Source of the DNA: Klebsiella aerogenes KCTC 2190
Lineage (GTDB): Bacteria; Pseudomonadota; Gammaproteobacteria; Enterobacterales; Enterobacteriaceae
NCBI RefSeq assembly: GCF_000215745.1
Contig: NC_015663.1
Location: 3,286,001 to 3,350,000 of the forward strand
Direction: 5' to 3'
DNA: 64,000 nucleotides
Shown: positions 10,785 to 20,597 of the stretch, piece after piece
Numbering within the stretch: the stretch's first letter is position 1
How the letters are laid out: every line of letters begins with the position of its first letter
The notes under the pieces: generated by a model
The model's database searches: none
What the model saw: only the letters and a program-made list of their open reading frames with translations
Told to the model about the DNA's origin: nothing
Position numbers and translations under genes: made by a program

Positions 10785-11890
10785 GGCGCCAGGCGCAGCG
10801 CGGTTTTCGGTACGCAGCTGCAGCATAAAATGGTGCCATCCGCGGCGACCGCATTTTTCTTTAACGGACTCACTTCACCCTCTTCCAGGCGGATACGACA
10901 ACTGCCGCAGATCCCGGCGCGGCAGGAATAAGGGATACGAATGCCCTGTTGTTCCAGTTGCTCCAGCAGCACCTGCTGGTTATTGCCGGTAAACTGTTGC
11001 CCTTGCCACTCAATCTCAACCGTCGCGTTTGGCTGCGCATCGGCCGCCAGAGTATCGTCGCTATCGCCAGCGCCATAGACTTTCGCCGGGCCGCGCGTCA
11101 GCACTTCCACCTCATCACCCACGCGGATAACGCCGCTGTTGCGGGCGATCAGATTCTGGCCAAAATCGACATCGCCATTATCCTGCGCGGTACGAAAACG
11201 CTTTAACGTCTCCAGCGGCTCGCCGGACGGATGCTTTTGCCCACGCTCCGGGCTGACGGTGGTGAAAATGCAGCGGCTGCAGGGTTTGGCGACGTCAAAT
11301 ACCACTTCGCCGATGCGAATAACTTTCCAGCTATCTTCATCCCACGCCGCGGCGCCGGTGACCACCAGATTAGGGCGAAACTGTTCTATGCTTACGCTGG
11401 CAGGGCAACGTTGCTGCAGATCGCGAAGCGAGGCTTCATTGGCGAGCAGGTAGGGATAACCATCGGCGAAGGAGAGCGGCACCGCGTCGTGGCGTTTTAC
11501 TCGCCGGGTTAGCTGCGGCCCGAGCCAGCGCAGTTGGACGTCGCGGTTGAAGAAGCCGCTGAGCCACTGGTTGATGGCGGCTGGCGCGATTAAGGCGGTG
11601 AAATGGTTGCCCCACACCTCCGTCGGCTCGCCCTGGGGAGCGAAATCATCAAAGCGCACCAGCGCGCTGCTGCCATCCGGCGCGGTCAAGTGCAGGCCGT
11701 CATGAAGCGGCGAAGGCAGGAATTTCACCATCTGCGGAAACTGGCGTGCGGTAATAAACGTACCGTCGGTTTCGGTCAGCATAAAGATGCGGTCGAAGGC
11801 CATGCCGCTAATATCGGCAAAGGCATGGGTGACGCCAATTCCGCGCATGGATTTGACGGGATGAATAAAAAGTTTCGATAGCGTTACCAT
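10781..11890 (-). CDS. ycbX: MOSC and 2Fe-2S domain protein YcbX
   Basis: The 369-residue protein has an N-terminal MOSC-N barrel, a MOSC domain with the conserved Cys region [10 protein letters not shown] (about 210-219), and a C-terminal ferredoxin-like domain with the cluster motif CRAGICGSC plus a later CCSC. This is the YcbX architecture. In E. coli, YcbX acts with molybdenum cofactor to reduce N-hydroxylated base analogues such as 6-hydroxylaminopurine. It is convergent with zapC and divergent from rlmL. Confidence 0.93.
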   Translation of the reverse strand: MVTLSKLFIHPVKSMRGIGVTHAFADISGMAFDRIFMLTETDGTFITARQFPQMVKFLPSPLHDGLHLTAPDGSSALVRFDDFAPQGEPTEVWGNHFTALIAPAAINQWLSGFFNRDVQLRWLGPQLTRRVKRHDAVPLSFADGYPYLLANEASLRDLQQRCPASVSIEQFRPNLVVTGAAAWDEDSWKVIRIGEVVFDVAKPCSRCIFTTVSPERGQKHPSGEPLETLKRFRTAQDNGDVDFGQNLIARNSGVIRVGDEVEVLTRGPAKVYGAGDSDDTLAADAQPNATVEIEWQGQQFTGNNQQVLLEQLEQQGIRIPYSCRAGICGSCRIRLEEGEVSPLKKNAVAADGTILCCSCVPKTALRLAP

Positions 11891-11988
11891 ACGCTGCCCC
11901 TGGGTTCAAAAATAAGCCTTTAACTTTATGACATAGGGCACATATTGGCTATAATGCGCACCAATTTTCTTTAAGTAAAAGTGACGAT

Positions 11989-14094
11989 ATGAAATCTCTG
12001 TTTGCCAGCACGGCTCGTGGTCTTGAAGAGCTGTTAAAAACTGAACTGGAAGGACTTGGCGCCACGGCGTGCCAGGTCGTCCAGGGCGGGGTTCATTTTC
12101 AGGGAGATACGCGCCTGCTGTATCAAAGCCTGATGTGGAGCCGGCTGGCCTCGCGCATCATGCTGCCGCTGGGCGAGTGCAGCGTGTATAGCGATCTGGA
12201 TCTCTACCTGGGGGTTCAATCGATTCCGTGGACGGAGATCTTTACCACTGACGCCACCTTTGCGGTGCATTTTAGCGGCCTCAATGAGGAAATCCGCAAC
12301 AGTCAGTATGGCGCATTAAAAGTCAAAGACGCTATCGTCGATAGCTTCACGCGTAAAAATCTGCCGCGTCCGAATGTCGATCGTGAGAATCCCGATCTGC
12401 GTATCAACGTCTGGCTGAACAAAGAAACGGCGCATATTTCACTGGATCTAAGCGGCGAAGGTCTGCATCTGCGCGGCTACCGTGATGGCACCGGCATGGC
12501 GCCGATCAAAGAAAACCTCGCGGCGGCAATCGTCATGCGCTCCGGCTGGGTGGCGGGAACGCCGCTGCTCGATCCGATGTGCGGTTCCGGCACGTTGCTG
12601 ATTGAAGCGGCGATGCTGGCGACCGATCGCGCGCCGGGCCTGCACCGCGGCCACTGGGGCTTCGGCGGATGGGCGCAACACGATGACGCTATCTGGAAAG
12701 AGGTGAAAGCCGAGGCGCAAACGCGCGCTCGCCAGGGGCTGGCCGCTTATGAATCGCGCTTCTACGGCTCAGACGTCGACGAGCGCGTGATTGAACGCGC
12801 GCGCCGCAACGCCCGCCGCGCCGGTATTGGCGAGCTTATCAATTTCGAAGTAAAAGACGTCGCGCAGCTCAATAATCCGCTGCCGAAAGGCCCGTATGGC
12901 ACCGTTATCAGTAACCCGCCATACGGCGAGCGCCTGGAAAGCGAACCGGCGCTGATTGCTCTGCACAGCCTGCTGGGACGGATTATGAAAAACCAGTTTG
13001 GCGGCTGGAACCTGTCGGTCTTCAGCGCCTCGCCGGAATTGCTGAGCTGCCTGCAGCTGCGAGCCGATAAACAGTTTAAAGCCAAAAACGGCCCGCTGGA
13101 CTGCGTACAGAAGAACTATCATCTGGCGGAAAGCGAAGGCGGCAAGCCGGCGATGCTGGCGGAAGATTTTGCTAACCGCTTACGTAAAAACCTGAAGAAG
13201 TTTGAAAAGTGGGCGCGTCAGGAAGGCATTGAATGCTATCGCCTTTACGATGCCGATTTGCCGGAATATAACGTAGCTATCGACCGCTACGGCGAGTGGG
13301 TAGTGGTGCAGGAGTACGCGCCGCCGAAAACCGTCGATGCGCACAAAGCGCGCCAGCGTCTGTTCGATATTATCGCCGCGACTATCGCGGTGTTAGGGAT
13401 TGCGCCGAATAAACTGGTGCTGAAGACCCGCGAGCGGCAGAAGGGTAAAAATCAGTACCAGAAGATGGCGGAGAAGGGCGACTTTATCGAGGTACAGGAG
13501 TATAACGCGCGTCTGTGGGTTAACCTTACCGACTATCTCGACACCGGTCTGTTCCTTGACCACCGTATCGCCCGTTGTATGCTCGGCCAGATGAGCAAGG
13601 GTAAGGATTTCCTTAACCTGTTCTCCTATACCGGCAGCGCCAGCGTTCACGCCGGTCTGGGCGGCGCGCGCTCAACTACGACTGTCGATATGTCACGCAC
13701 CTATCTGGAATGGGCGGAACGCAACCTGCGTCTCAATGGTTTAACCGGCCGTGCGCATCGCCTGATGCAGGCGGACGTGCTGGGTTGGCTGCGGGAAAGC
13801 ACCGAGCAGTTCGATCTGATCTTTATCGATCCGCCGACCTTCTCCAACTCCAAACGAATGGAAGATGCCTTTGATGTGCAGCGCGATCATATCCGTCTGA
13901 TGACCGATCTAAAACGTCTGCTGCGTAAAGGCGGCACGATTATGTTCTCGAATAACAAACGCGGTTTCCGTATGGATCATGACGGGCTGGCGGCACTTGG
14001 CCTGAAGGCGCAAGAAATTTCGCAAAAAACGCTGTCGCAGGATTTTGCCCGCAACCGTCAGATCCACAACTGCTGGCTGATTACCGCGGCCTGA
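11989..14094 (+). CDS. rlmL: Bifunctional 23S rRNA methyltransferase RlmKL
   Basis: The 701-residue protein has a THUMP domain, then an m2G methyltransferase domain (RlmL, catalytic NPPY at 309-312), then a second Rossmann methyltransferase domain (RlmK, DPPTF at 614-618, with [14 protein letters not shown] as the AdoMet loop). It makes m2G2445 and m7G2069 in 23S rRNA and loosens helix 74 during 50S assembly. The size and both domains match E. coli RlmKL. It precedes uup by 12 bases and is probably cotranscribed. Confidence 0.96.
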   Translation: MKSLFASTARGLEELLKTELEGLGATACQVVQGGVHFQGDTRLLYQSLMWSRLASRIMLPLGECSVYSDLDLYLGVQSIPWTEIFTTDATFAVHFSGLNEEIRNSQYGALKVKDAIVDSFTRKNLPRPNVDRENPDLRINVWLNKETAHISLDLSGEGLHLRGYRDGTGMAPIKENLAAAIVMRSGWVAGTPLLDPMCGSGTLLIEAAMLATDRAPGLHRGHWGFGGWAQHDDAIWKEVKAEAQTRARQGLAAYESRFYGSDVDERVIERARRNARRAGIGELINFEVKDVAQLNNPLPKGPYGTVISNPPYGERLESEPALIALHSLLGRIMKNQFGGWNLSVFSASPELLSCLQLRADKQFKAKNGPLDCVQKNYHLAESEGGKPAMLAEDFANRLRKNLKKFEKWARQEGIECYRLYDADLPEYNVAIDRYGEWVVVQEYAPPKTVDAHKARQRLFDIIAATIAVLGIAPNKLVLKTRERQKGKNQYQKMAEKGDFIEVQEYNARLWVNLTDYLDTGLFLDHRIARCMLGQMSKGKDFLNLFSYTGSASVHAGLGGARSTTTVDMSRTYLEWAERNLRLNGLTGRAHRLMQADVLGWLRESTEQFDLIFIDPPTFSNSKRMEDAFDVQRDHIRLMTDLKRLLRKGGTIMFSNNKRGFRMDHDGLAALGLKAQEISQKTLSQDFARNRQIHNCWLITAA

Positions 14095-14106
14095 AAGGAA
14101 TAAAGA

Positions 14107-16014
14107 ATGTCATTGATTAGTATGCACGGCGCCTGGCTTTCGTTCAGCGATGCGCCGCTGCTGGATAATGCTGAACTGCATATCGAAGATAACGAACGCG
14201 TCTGCCTGGTAGGGCGTAACGGCGCCGGTAAATCGACCCTGATGAAAATCCTCAACCGCGAGCAGGGTCTGGACGATGGGCGTATTATTTATGAACAGGA
14301 TCTGATCGTTGCGCGTCTGCAGCAGGATCCTCCGCGTAATGTCGCAGGTACGGTGTACGATTTTGTCGCGGAAGGGATCGCCGAACAGGCGGCGTATCTG
14401 AAGGCCTATCATGATGTTTCGCATCAGGTGATGACCGATCCGAGCGATAAAAATTTAAATGAGCTGGCCCGCCTGCAGGAACAGCTGGATAACCTGGGGC
14501 TGTGGCAGTTAGATAGCCGTATCAACGAAGTGATCGAGCAGCTTGGCCTTAACGCCGACGCGCAGCTGGCGTCGCTGTCCGGCGGCTGGCTGCGTAAAGC
14601 GGCGCTGGGCCGCGCGCTGGTTAGCGGGCCGCGCGTGCTGTTGCTGGATGAACCGACTAACCACCTCGATATCGAAACTATCGACTGGCTGGAAGGGTTC
14701 CTCAAATCCTTCAAAGGCACCATTATCTTCATTTCGCACGACCGTTCTTTTATCCGCAATATGGCAACGCGCATTGTCGACCTCGATCGCGGCAAGCTGG
14801 TGACCTATCCGGGCAATTACGATCAATATCTGCTGGATAAAGAAGAAGCGCTGCGCGTCGAAGAGCTGCAGAATGCTGAATTCGACCGCAAGCTGGCGCA
14901 GGAAGAGGTGTGGATCCGTCAGGGGATTAAAGCGCGTCGTACCCGCAACGAAGGGCGCGTCCGCGCGCTGAAGGCGATGCGTCGCGAGCGCGGCGAACGC
15001 CGTGAAGTGATGGGCAGCGCGAAGATGCAGGTCGAGGAGGCTTCTCGCTCCGGCAAAATCGTCTTTGAGATGGAAAACGTCAACTATCAGGTTGACGGCA
15101 AAGTGCTGGTCAAAGATTTCTCCGCGCAAATCCAGCGTGGCGACAAGATTGCGCTGATTGGCCCGAACGGCTGCGGTAAAACCACGCTGCTGAAGCTGAT
15201 GCTCGGCCAGTTGCAGGCCGATAGCGGGCGTATCCACGTCGGTACCAAGCTGGAAGTCGCCTACTTCGATCAGCACCGCGCGGAGTTGGATCCGGACCGC
15301 ACGGTGATGGATAACCTTGCGGAAGGTAAACAAGAGGTGATGGTTAACGGTAAGCCGCGTCACGTGCTGGGCTATCTGCAGGACTTCCTGTTCCATCCAA
15401 AACGGGCGATGACCCCGGTACGCGCGTTGTCCGGCGGGGAGCGTAACCGTCTGCTGCTCGCGCGCTTGTTCCTGAAACCCAGTAACTTATTGATTCTTGA
15501 TGAACCGACTAACGACCTTGATGTCGAAACGCTGGAACTGCTGGAAGAGCTGATCGATGGCTACCAGGGCACCGTGATGCTGGTGAGCCACGACCGTCAA
15601 TTTGTCGACAACACCGTGACCGAGTGCTGGATCTTCGAGGGCGGCGGGCGTATCGGCCAATATATCGGCGGTTATCACGACGCGCGCGGACAGCAAGCGC
15701 AGTCGCTGGCGAATAAACAGCCGATTGTAAAAAAACCGGCGGAAGTCGCTCAACCGAAAGCAGAAAGTGTCAAACGCGCCGCCAGCAAACTAAGCTATAA
15801 CCTGCAGCGCGAACTGGAACAGCTGCCGCAGAAGCTGGAAGATCTGGAAACTCAACTGCAGACGCTGCAGGAAAAAGTTGCCGATCCTTCTTTCTTCGGC
15901 CAGCCGCATGACCAGACCCAGCAGGTGCTGGCGCAGTTAGCGGAAGCGGAACAGGCCCTGGAAGCGGCCTTTGAACGCTGGGAATATCTCGAAGGACTCA
16001 AAAACGGCGCTTAA
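14107..16014 (+). CDS. uup: ABC-F ATPase Uup
   Basis: The 635-residue soluble protein has two ABC cassettes and no membrane segments. Walker A motifs are GRNGAGKS at 36-43 and GPNGCGKT at 352-359, with LSGGW and LSGGE signatures. After about residue 540 there is a Lys/Gln-rich linker and a C-terminal coiled coil (the DNA-binding Uup CTD). In E. coli, loss of Uup raises precise transposon excision. As an ABC-F protein it also acts on ribosomes. It lies between rlmL and pqiA on the same strand. Confidence 0.95.
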   Translation: MSLISMHGAWLSFSDAPLLDNAELHIEDNERVCLVGRNGAGKSTLMKILNREQGLDDGRIIYEQDLIVARLQQDPPRNVAGTVYDFVAEGIAEQAAYLKAYHDVSHQVMTDPSDKNLNELARLQEQLDNLGLWQLDSRINEVIEQLGLNADAQLASLSGGWLRKAALGRALVSGPRVLLLDEPTNHLDIETIDWLEGFLKSFKGTIIFISHDRSFIRNMATRIVDLDRGKLVTYPGNYDQYLLDKEEALRVEELQNAEFDRKLAQEEVWIRQGIKARRTRNEGRVRALKAMRRERGERREVMGSAKMQVEEASRSGKIVFEMENVNYQVDGKVLVKDFSAQIQRGDKIALIGPNGCGKTTLLKLMLGQLQADSGRIHVGTKLEVAYFDQHRAELDPDRTVMDNLAEGKQEVMVNGKPRHVLGYLQDFLFHPKRAMTPVRALSGGERNRLLLARLFLKPSNLLILDEPTNDLDVETLELLEELIDGYQGTVMLVSHDRQFVDNTVTECWIFEGGGRIGQYIGGYHDARGQQAQSLANKQPIVKKPAEVAQPKAESVKRAASKLSYNLQRELEQLPQKLEDLETQLQTLQEKVADPSFFGQPHDQTQQVLAQLAEAEQALEAAFERWEYLEGLKNGA

Positions 16015-16028
16015 GCTGAGGAGTGTTC

Positions 16029-17297
16029 ATGTGCGATCATCATCATGCTGCGCGGCACATATTGTGCCCACAATGTGATCTGCTGGTGGCTTTGCCGCCG
16101 CTGGAGCATCGCCAGAAAGCCGCATGCCCACGCTGCGGCACCACGCTCACCACATCGTGGGACGCGCCACGGCAGCGCCCCACGGCCTATGCGCTGGTGG
16201 CGCTGTTCATGTTGCTGCTGGCGAACCTGTTTCCTTTTGTTTATATGAAAGTCGGCGGGATCAGCAGCGAAATTGAGCTGCTGGAAATCCCTAATGTGCT
16301 GTTCAGCGAGGATTACGCCAGCCTCGGTACGTTCTTTTTACTCTTTGTCCAACTGGTCCCGGCGTTTTGTCTGGTGACCATCTTATTGTTGGTCAATCGC
16401 GTTCATATGCCTTCACGCTTGAAGGCGTTTCTGGCGCGGATTTTGTTTCACCTCAAAAGCTGGGGGATGGCGGAGATTTTCCTCGCCGGGGTGCTGGTCA
16501 GCTTCGTTAAACTCATGGCCTATGGTGATATCGGCGTTGGGCTGAGCTTTGTTCCCTGGTGTCTGTTCTGCCTGCTGCAATTGCGGGCGTTTCAGTGCGT
16601 AGATCGCCGCTGGCTGTGGGACGACATTGCGCCAATGCCGGTCATTAAGCAGCCGCTGCGCCCTGGCGTGCCGGGGCTTCGCCAGGGGTTACGCTCCTGC
16701 TCGTGCTGTACGGCGGTGCTGCCAGCGGATGAGAAAGAGTGTCCACGCTGTCACACCAAAGGTACCCCGCGGCGTAAAAACAGCCTGCAGTGGACGCTGG
16801 CGCTGCTGATGACGTCATTTGTGCTCTATTTACCCGCCAATATTCTGCCGATTATGATTACCGATCTGCTGGGCGATAAAATGCCGTCGACAATCATGGC
16901 GGGCGTCGTTCTGCTGTGGAGTGAGGGCTCTTACCCGGTCGCGCTGGTTATCTTTATCGCCAGTATCATGGTGCCGACGTTAAAAATGATCGCTATCGGC
17001 TGGCTATGCTGGAGTGCGAACGGAAACGGCGCGCGTGATTCAGAGCGTATGCACCTGATTTATGAAGTGGTTGAATTTGTTGGCCGTTGGTCAATGATCG
17101 ACGTTTTTGTCATCGCGGTACTCTCGGCGCTGGTGCGTATGGGAGGCTTGATGAATATCTATCCGGCGATAGGCGCGGTGATGTTCGCGCTGGTCGTTGT
17201 TATGACCATGTTCTCGGCCATGATGTTTGACCCACGTCTATTGTGGGACCGTGAACCAGATCCAAGCCATGAGGAAATGCAACAGCATGGAAAATAA
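16029..17297 (+). CDS. pqiA: Intermembrane lipid transport membrane protein PqiA
   Basis: This 422-residue inner-membrane protein has two PqiA domains. Each begins with a zinc-ribbon-like cysteine set (CPQC/CPRC near the N-terminus; CSCC/CPRC near residue 230) followed by about four membrane segments. It partners with PqiB and PqiC in lipid movement between membranes and is induced by paraquat through SoxRS in E. coli. The ATG at 16029 has AGGAG at good spacing. An in-frame GTG at 16023 is less likely. Its end overlaps the pqiB start by 11 bases. Confidence 0.94.
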   Translation: MCDHHHAARHILCPQCDLLVALPPLEHRQKAACPRCGTTLTTSWDAPRQRPTAYALVALFMLLLANLFPFVYMKVGGISSEIELLEIPNVLFSEDYASLGTFFLLFVQLVPAFCLVTILLLVNRVHMPSRLKAFLARILFHLKSWGMAEIFLAGVLVSFVKLMAYGDIGVGLSFVPWCLFCLLQLRAFQCVDRRWLWDDIAPMPVIKQPLRPGVPGLRQGLRSCSCCTAVLPADEKECPRCHTKGTPRRKNSLQWTLALLMTSFVLYLPANILPIMITDLLGDKMPSTIMAGVVLLWSEGSYPVALVIFIASIMVPTLKMIAIGWLCWSANGNGARDSERMHLIYEVVEFVGRWSMIDVFVIAVLSALVRMGGLMNIYPAIGAVMFALVVVMTMFSAMMFDPRLLWDREPDPSHEEMQQHGK

Positions 17298-18924
17298 GAG
17301 CGGAGAAGCGAAAGTGCAGAAGGTGAAGAACTGGTCACCGGTCTGGATCTTTCCGATTGTGACTGTGCTCATCGGCGCATGGATACTGTTTTACCACTAC
17401 AGCCACCAGGGGCCGGAGGTGACGCTTATCACCACCAACGCCGAAGGCATTGAAGGGGGTAAAACGCGTATCAAGAGCCGCAGCGTTGATGTCGGGGTGG
17501 TGGAAAGCGCTATCCTGACTGATGACCTGAAACATGTAGAAATTAAAGCGCGTCTGAACTCGGGGATGCAGAAGCTGCTGCATAAAGACTCGGTGTTCTG
17601 GGTGGTGAAACCGCAGGTGGGGCGCGAGGGGATTAGCGGCCTCGGCACCTTGCTTTCCGGCGCCTATATCGAATTGCAGCCAGGTAAAGAAGGTTCTGTG
17701 GCGCCGCAGTATCCGCTGTTGGATTCGCCGCCATTGGCTTCACCGGATGCCAAAGGCATCCGTGTTCTGCTGGAAAGTAGCAAAGCCGGGCAACTCTCGC
17801 CTGGTGATCCGGTGCTGTTCCGCGGCTATCGCGTCGGTTCGGTTGAAACCAGTACCTTTGATACGCAGAAGCGACGCATCACCTATCAGCTGTTTATCAA
17901 TGCGCCGAACGACCGTCTGGTGACGACCAACGTTCGTTTCTGGAAAGATAGCGGTATCGCGGTTGACCTCACGTCCGCGGGAATGCGCGTCGAGATGGGA
18001 TCGCTGTCGACGCTGTTTGGCGGCGGTGTGAGCTTTGACATTCCGGAAGGACTTGATCTCGGCGAGCCGGTGGCGAATAAAACGGAATACCACCTGTTTG
18101 ACGATCAGAAGAGTATTCAGGATTCGGTGTTCACCCAGCATATTGATTACGTCCTGTTCTTTAAAGATTCAGTGCGTGGTCTGCAGCCAGGGGCGCCGGT
18201 TGAATTCCGCGGTATTCGTCTTGGTACCGTCGGCAAAGTGCCGTTCTTTATCCCCGGTTTGAAACAGAGCCTGAACGATGATTATCGTATCCCGGTTGAA
18301 ATACGTATCGAGCCGGAACGTCTGATCAATCAACTGGGCGGCGATCCGAACATTCGCGCGCATATTGACGATCTGATCAACCGCGGGCTTCGTGCTTCGC
18401 TGAAAACCGGCAACCTGGTCACCGGCGCGCTGTATATCGATCTCGACTTCTATCCGAAAGCGCCTCCGCGCGGCAAGATTCAGGAGTTCGGCGGCTATCC
18501 GATCATTCCAACCGTCAGCGGCGGTCTGGCACAGATCCAGCAGCGTCTGATGGATGCGCTCGATAAGATTAACAATCTGCCGATTAACCCGCTGCTGGAG
18601 CAGGCGACCAGTACCCTGGCGCAGAGCCAGAAAACCATGCAGCGTGTCCAGACTACGCTCGACAACTTGAATAAGATCACTTCAAGCCAGTCGATGCAGC
18701 AGCTTCCAGCTGATATGCAGAGTACGTTGCGCGAGTTGAACCGCAGTATGCAGGGCTTCCAGCCAGGCTCGGCGGCCTACAATAAGATGGTTGCGGATAT
18801 GCAGCGACTGGATCAGGTGCTTCGTGAACTGCAGCCGGTACTGAAAACCCTCAACGACAAGAGCAATGCGCTGGTATTTGAGGCCAAGGATAAAAAAGAT
18901 CCGCAGCCGAAGGGAGCGAAATAA
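17287..18924 (+). CDS. pqiB: MCE-domain tunnel protein PqiB
   Basis: The 545-residue protein has an N-terminal membrane anchor (about residues 17-37), then three MCE domains (for example HQGPEVTLITTNAEGIEGGK and KDSVRGLQPGAPVEFRGIRLG) and a C-terminal helical region rich in Gln and Leu. PqiB forms a hexameric tube spanning the periplasm for lipid transport. The frame opens upstream inside pqiA, but MENKSGEAKVQKVKNWSPVW matches the family start. Its stop shares a base with the pqiC ATG (TAATG). Confidence 0.95.
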   Translation: MENKSGEAKVQKVKNWSPVWIFPIVTVLIGAWILFYHYSHQGPEVTLITTNAEGIEGGKTRIKSRSVDVGVVESAILTDDLKHVEIKARLNSGMQKLLHKDSVFWVVKPQVGREGISGLGTLLSGAYIELQPGKEGSVAPQYPLLDSPPLASPDAKGIRVLLESSKAGQLSPGDPVLFRGYRVGSVETSTFDTQKRRITYQLFINAPNDRLVTTNVRFWKDSGIAVDLTSAGMRVEMGSLSTLFGGGVSFDIPEGLDLGEPVANKTEYHLFDDQKSIQDSVFTQHIDYVLFFKDSVRGLQPGAPVEFRGIRLGTVGKVPFFIPGLKQSLNDDYRIPVEIRIEPERLINQLGGDPNIRAHIDDLINRGLRASLKTGNLVTGALYIDLDFYPKAPPRGKIQEFGGYPIIPTVSGGLAQIQQRLMDALDKINNLPINPLLEQATSTLAQSQKTMQRVQTTLDNLNKITSSQSMQQLPADMQSTLRELNRSMQGFQPGSAAYNKMVADMQRLDQVLRELQPVLKTLNDKSNALVFEAKDKKDPQPKGAK

Positions 18925-19487
18925 TGAAAAAGTGGTTAGTAGCGGCAGCGGTATGCGTACTGACGGCCTGCAGCAGCGGTGGGGAGAGTAAAACTTACTA
19001 TCAATTACCGGTAGCAAAGAGCGGCGCGCAAAGCGCCGTCAACCAGAGCAAGAATTTGCTGTGGGTTGAGCAGGTCAGTATCCCTGATTATCTGGCCGGG
19101 AATGGCGTGGTTTATCAGACTACCGATGTGCAGTATGTGATTGCTAATAATAATCTGTGGGCGAGCCCGCTGGACCAGCAGTTACGTACCACGCTGGTGG
19201 CGAATCTGAGCAATCAACTGCCGGGTTGGGTGGTGGCATCGCAGCCGTTAGGCAGCGAGCAGGATACGCTTAATGTCTCCGTTAGCGGCTTCCACGGCCG
19301 CTACGACGGCCGGGTCATTGTTAGCGGTGAATGGCTGCTTAAGCATCAGGGGCAGTTAATCAAGCGTCCGTTCAATATTGAACTTAAGCAACAGCAGGAT
19401 GGCTATGACGCGATGGTTAAGACCCTGGCGCAGGCCTGGAGCCAGGAAGCCACCGCGATTGCGAGTGAGTTGAACCGCCTGCCATAA
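18924..19487 (+). CDS. pqiC: Outer-membrane lipoprotein PqiC
   Basis: A 187-residue lipoprotein with signal peptide MKKWLVAAAVCVLTAC and lipobox LTAC (Cys16). The mature part starts SSGGESKTYYQLPVAKS, typical of the ABC-type transport auxiliary lipoprotein family (YmbA/PqiC). The residue after the Cys is Ser, consistent with outer-membrane sorting. It anchors the PqiB tube at the outer membrane and closes the pqiABC operon. Confidence 0.94.
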   Translation: MKKWLVAAAVCVLTACSSGGESKTYYQLPVAKSGAQSAVNQSKNLLWVEQVSIPDYLAGNGVVYQTTDVQYVIANNNLWASPLDQQLRTTLVANLSNQLPGWVVASQPLGSEQDTLNVSVSGFHGRYDGRVIVSGEWLLKHQGQLIKRPFNIELKQQQDGYDAMVKTLAQAWSQEATAIASELNRLP

Positions 19488-19504
19488 GTAAAATTAATAA
19501 AATT

Positions 19505-19543
19505 AAAGCCGCCGCGACCTGAAAAATCGCCGCGGCTTTTTTA
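19505..19543 (+). terminator. Terminator of pqiABC
   Basis: A stem formed by AAGCCGC...GCGGCTT, extended by further pairs across one mismatch, is followed by TTTTTTATTT, 18 bases after the pqiC stop. Confidence 0.85.
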
Positions 19544-19741
19544 TTTGCCGCATCAGGTTGATAGTTGTGCTGGCTCACGATTTTTGTACAAATGAACTTT
19601 CATATAGCTCACAAATATGACACTGGCGTGAATTTTGCGCATTGACGCTGCCTGCGTTTCGCGGTAAAGGTTATACGTGGTTGCATATTTAGTGACCACT
19701 GTTTTCTTTTCCACCAGATCAAATAATGAGGGAAACGAGGC

Positions 19742-19909
19742 ATGAAGAGACAAAAACGAGATCGCCTGGAACGGGCACATCAGCGTGGATATCAGGCCGG
19801 CATTACCGGCAGATCGAAAGAAATGTGTCCCTACCAGACCCTTAATCAGAGGTCCCATTGGCTAGGAGGTTGGCGAGAAGCCATGGAGGACAGGGTGCAG
19901 ACTGCCTGA
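19742..19909 (+). CDS. rmf: Ribosome modulation factor
   Basis: This 55-residue basic protein (MKRQKRDRLERAHQRGYQAG ... ending EDRVQTA) is nearly identical to E. coli RMF. RMF binds the 30S subunit near the anti-Shine-Dalgarno region and pairs 70S ribosomes into inactive 100S dimers in stationary phase. The start follows GAGGGAAACGAGGC. The 250-base leader region after the pqiC terminator holds its promoter, which is ppGpp-dependent in E. coli. The gene is convergent with fabA. Confidence 0.96.
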   Translation: MKRQKRDRLERAHQRGYQAGITGRSKEMCPYQTLNQRSHWLGGWREAMEDRVQTA

Positions 19910-19920
19910 CTGTCTCTTTA

Positions 19921-19956
19921 AAAAAGAAGCCTTCGCTCTGCGAAGGCTTCGCCTTT
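19921..19956. terminator. Bidirectional terminator between rmf and fabA
   Basis: A perfect 11-bp stem (19926-19936 with 19940-19950, GAAGCCTTCGC) has a three-base loop. An A-run lies before it and GCCTTTTG after it, so it can end transcription of rmf on the plus strand and fabA on the minus strand. Confidence 0.88.
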
Positions 19957-20003
19957 TGTACTTCAGGACCTTTTAGTACTTCAGGATAAGTACGGTAGAT
20001 AAA

Positions 20004-20522
20004 TCAGAACGCGGAAGTATCCTGGAACAGACCGACTTTCAGGTCAGTTGCAGAGTAGATCAGACGCCCATCAACCAGCACCTCGCCATCCGCCAGGCCC
20101 ATGATCAGGCGACGGTTTACGATGCGTTTGAAGTGGATACGATAGGTGACTTTTTTCGCCGTCGGCAGAATCTGACCGGTAAATTTCACTTCGCCTACGC
20201 CCAGCGCACGGCCTTTACCTTCGCCGCCCAGCCAGCCCAGATAGAAGCCTACCAGTTGCCACATTGCGTCCAGACCCAGACAGCCAGGCATTACCGGGTC
20301 GCCGATGAAGTGACAACCGAAGAACCACAGGTCTGGGTTGATGTCGAGCTCAGCTTCAACGTAACCTTTGTCGTAGTTGCCGCCGGTTTCGGTCATCTTG
20401 ACGACGCGGTCCATCATCAGCATGCTCGGCGCCGGCAGTTGCGGGCCTTTCGCGCCAAACAGTTCACCACGACCAGAGGCAAGAAGATCTTCTTTTGTAT
20501 AGGATTCGCGTTTATCTACCAT
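20004..20522 (-). CDS. fabA: 3-hydroxydecanoyl-ACP dehydratase/isomerase
   Basis: The 172-residue protein is almost identical to E. coli FabA. The active-site His71 and Asp85 lie in [20 protein letters not shown]. It dehydrates 3-hydroxyacyl-ACP and isomerises trans-2- to cis-3-decenoyl-ACP, starting unsaturated fatty acid synthesis. The frame opens 21 codons upstream, but [14 protein letters not shown] is the known start. FabR- and FadR-like sites lie just upstream. Confidence 0.97.
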   Translation of the reverse strand: MVDKRESYTKEDLLASGRGELFGAKGPQLPAPSMLMMDRVVKMTETGGNYDKGYVEAELDINPDLWFFGCHFIGDPVMPGCLGLDAMWQLVGFYLGWLGGEGKGRALGVGEVKFTGQILPTAKKVTYRIHFKRIVNRRLIMGLADGEVLVDGRLIYSATDLKVGLFQDTSAF

Positions 20523-20562
20523 GTTTTCAGTAAGCCTTATTTTGAGTTCGGGACGCAGGATA

Positions 20563-20597
20563 GCTAACACGTGTAAGCTGAACAAGTCCGATCAGTT
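20563..20597 (-). promoter_or_regulatory. FabR and FadR operators of fabA
   Basis: On the reverse strand AACTGATCGGACTTGTT (20581-20597) matches 13 of 16 defined positions of the FadR consensus AACTGGTCNGACCAGTT. It is followed by the near-palindrome GCTTACACGTGTTAGC (20563-20578), which resembles the FabR operator. The same pair controls E. coli fabA (FadR activates, FabR represses). The FadR site runs into the last codons of lonH. Confidence 0.75.

Noticed and set aside
14509..15396. 295-residue reverse-strand open frame inside uup
   Set aside because: It is a shadow of the conserved ABC-F gene, with no family features and no start signal.
19553..19858. 101-residue reverse-strand frame over the rmf leader
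   Set aside because: It overlaps the rmf coding region and its leader, and has no similarity I recognise.
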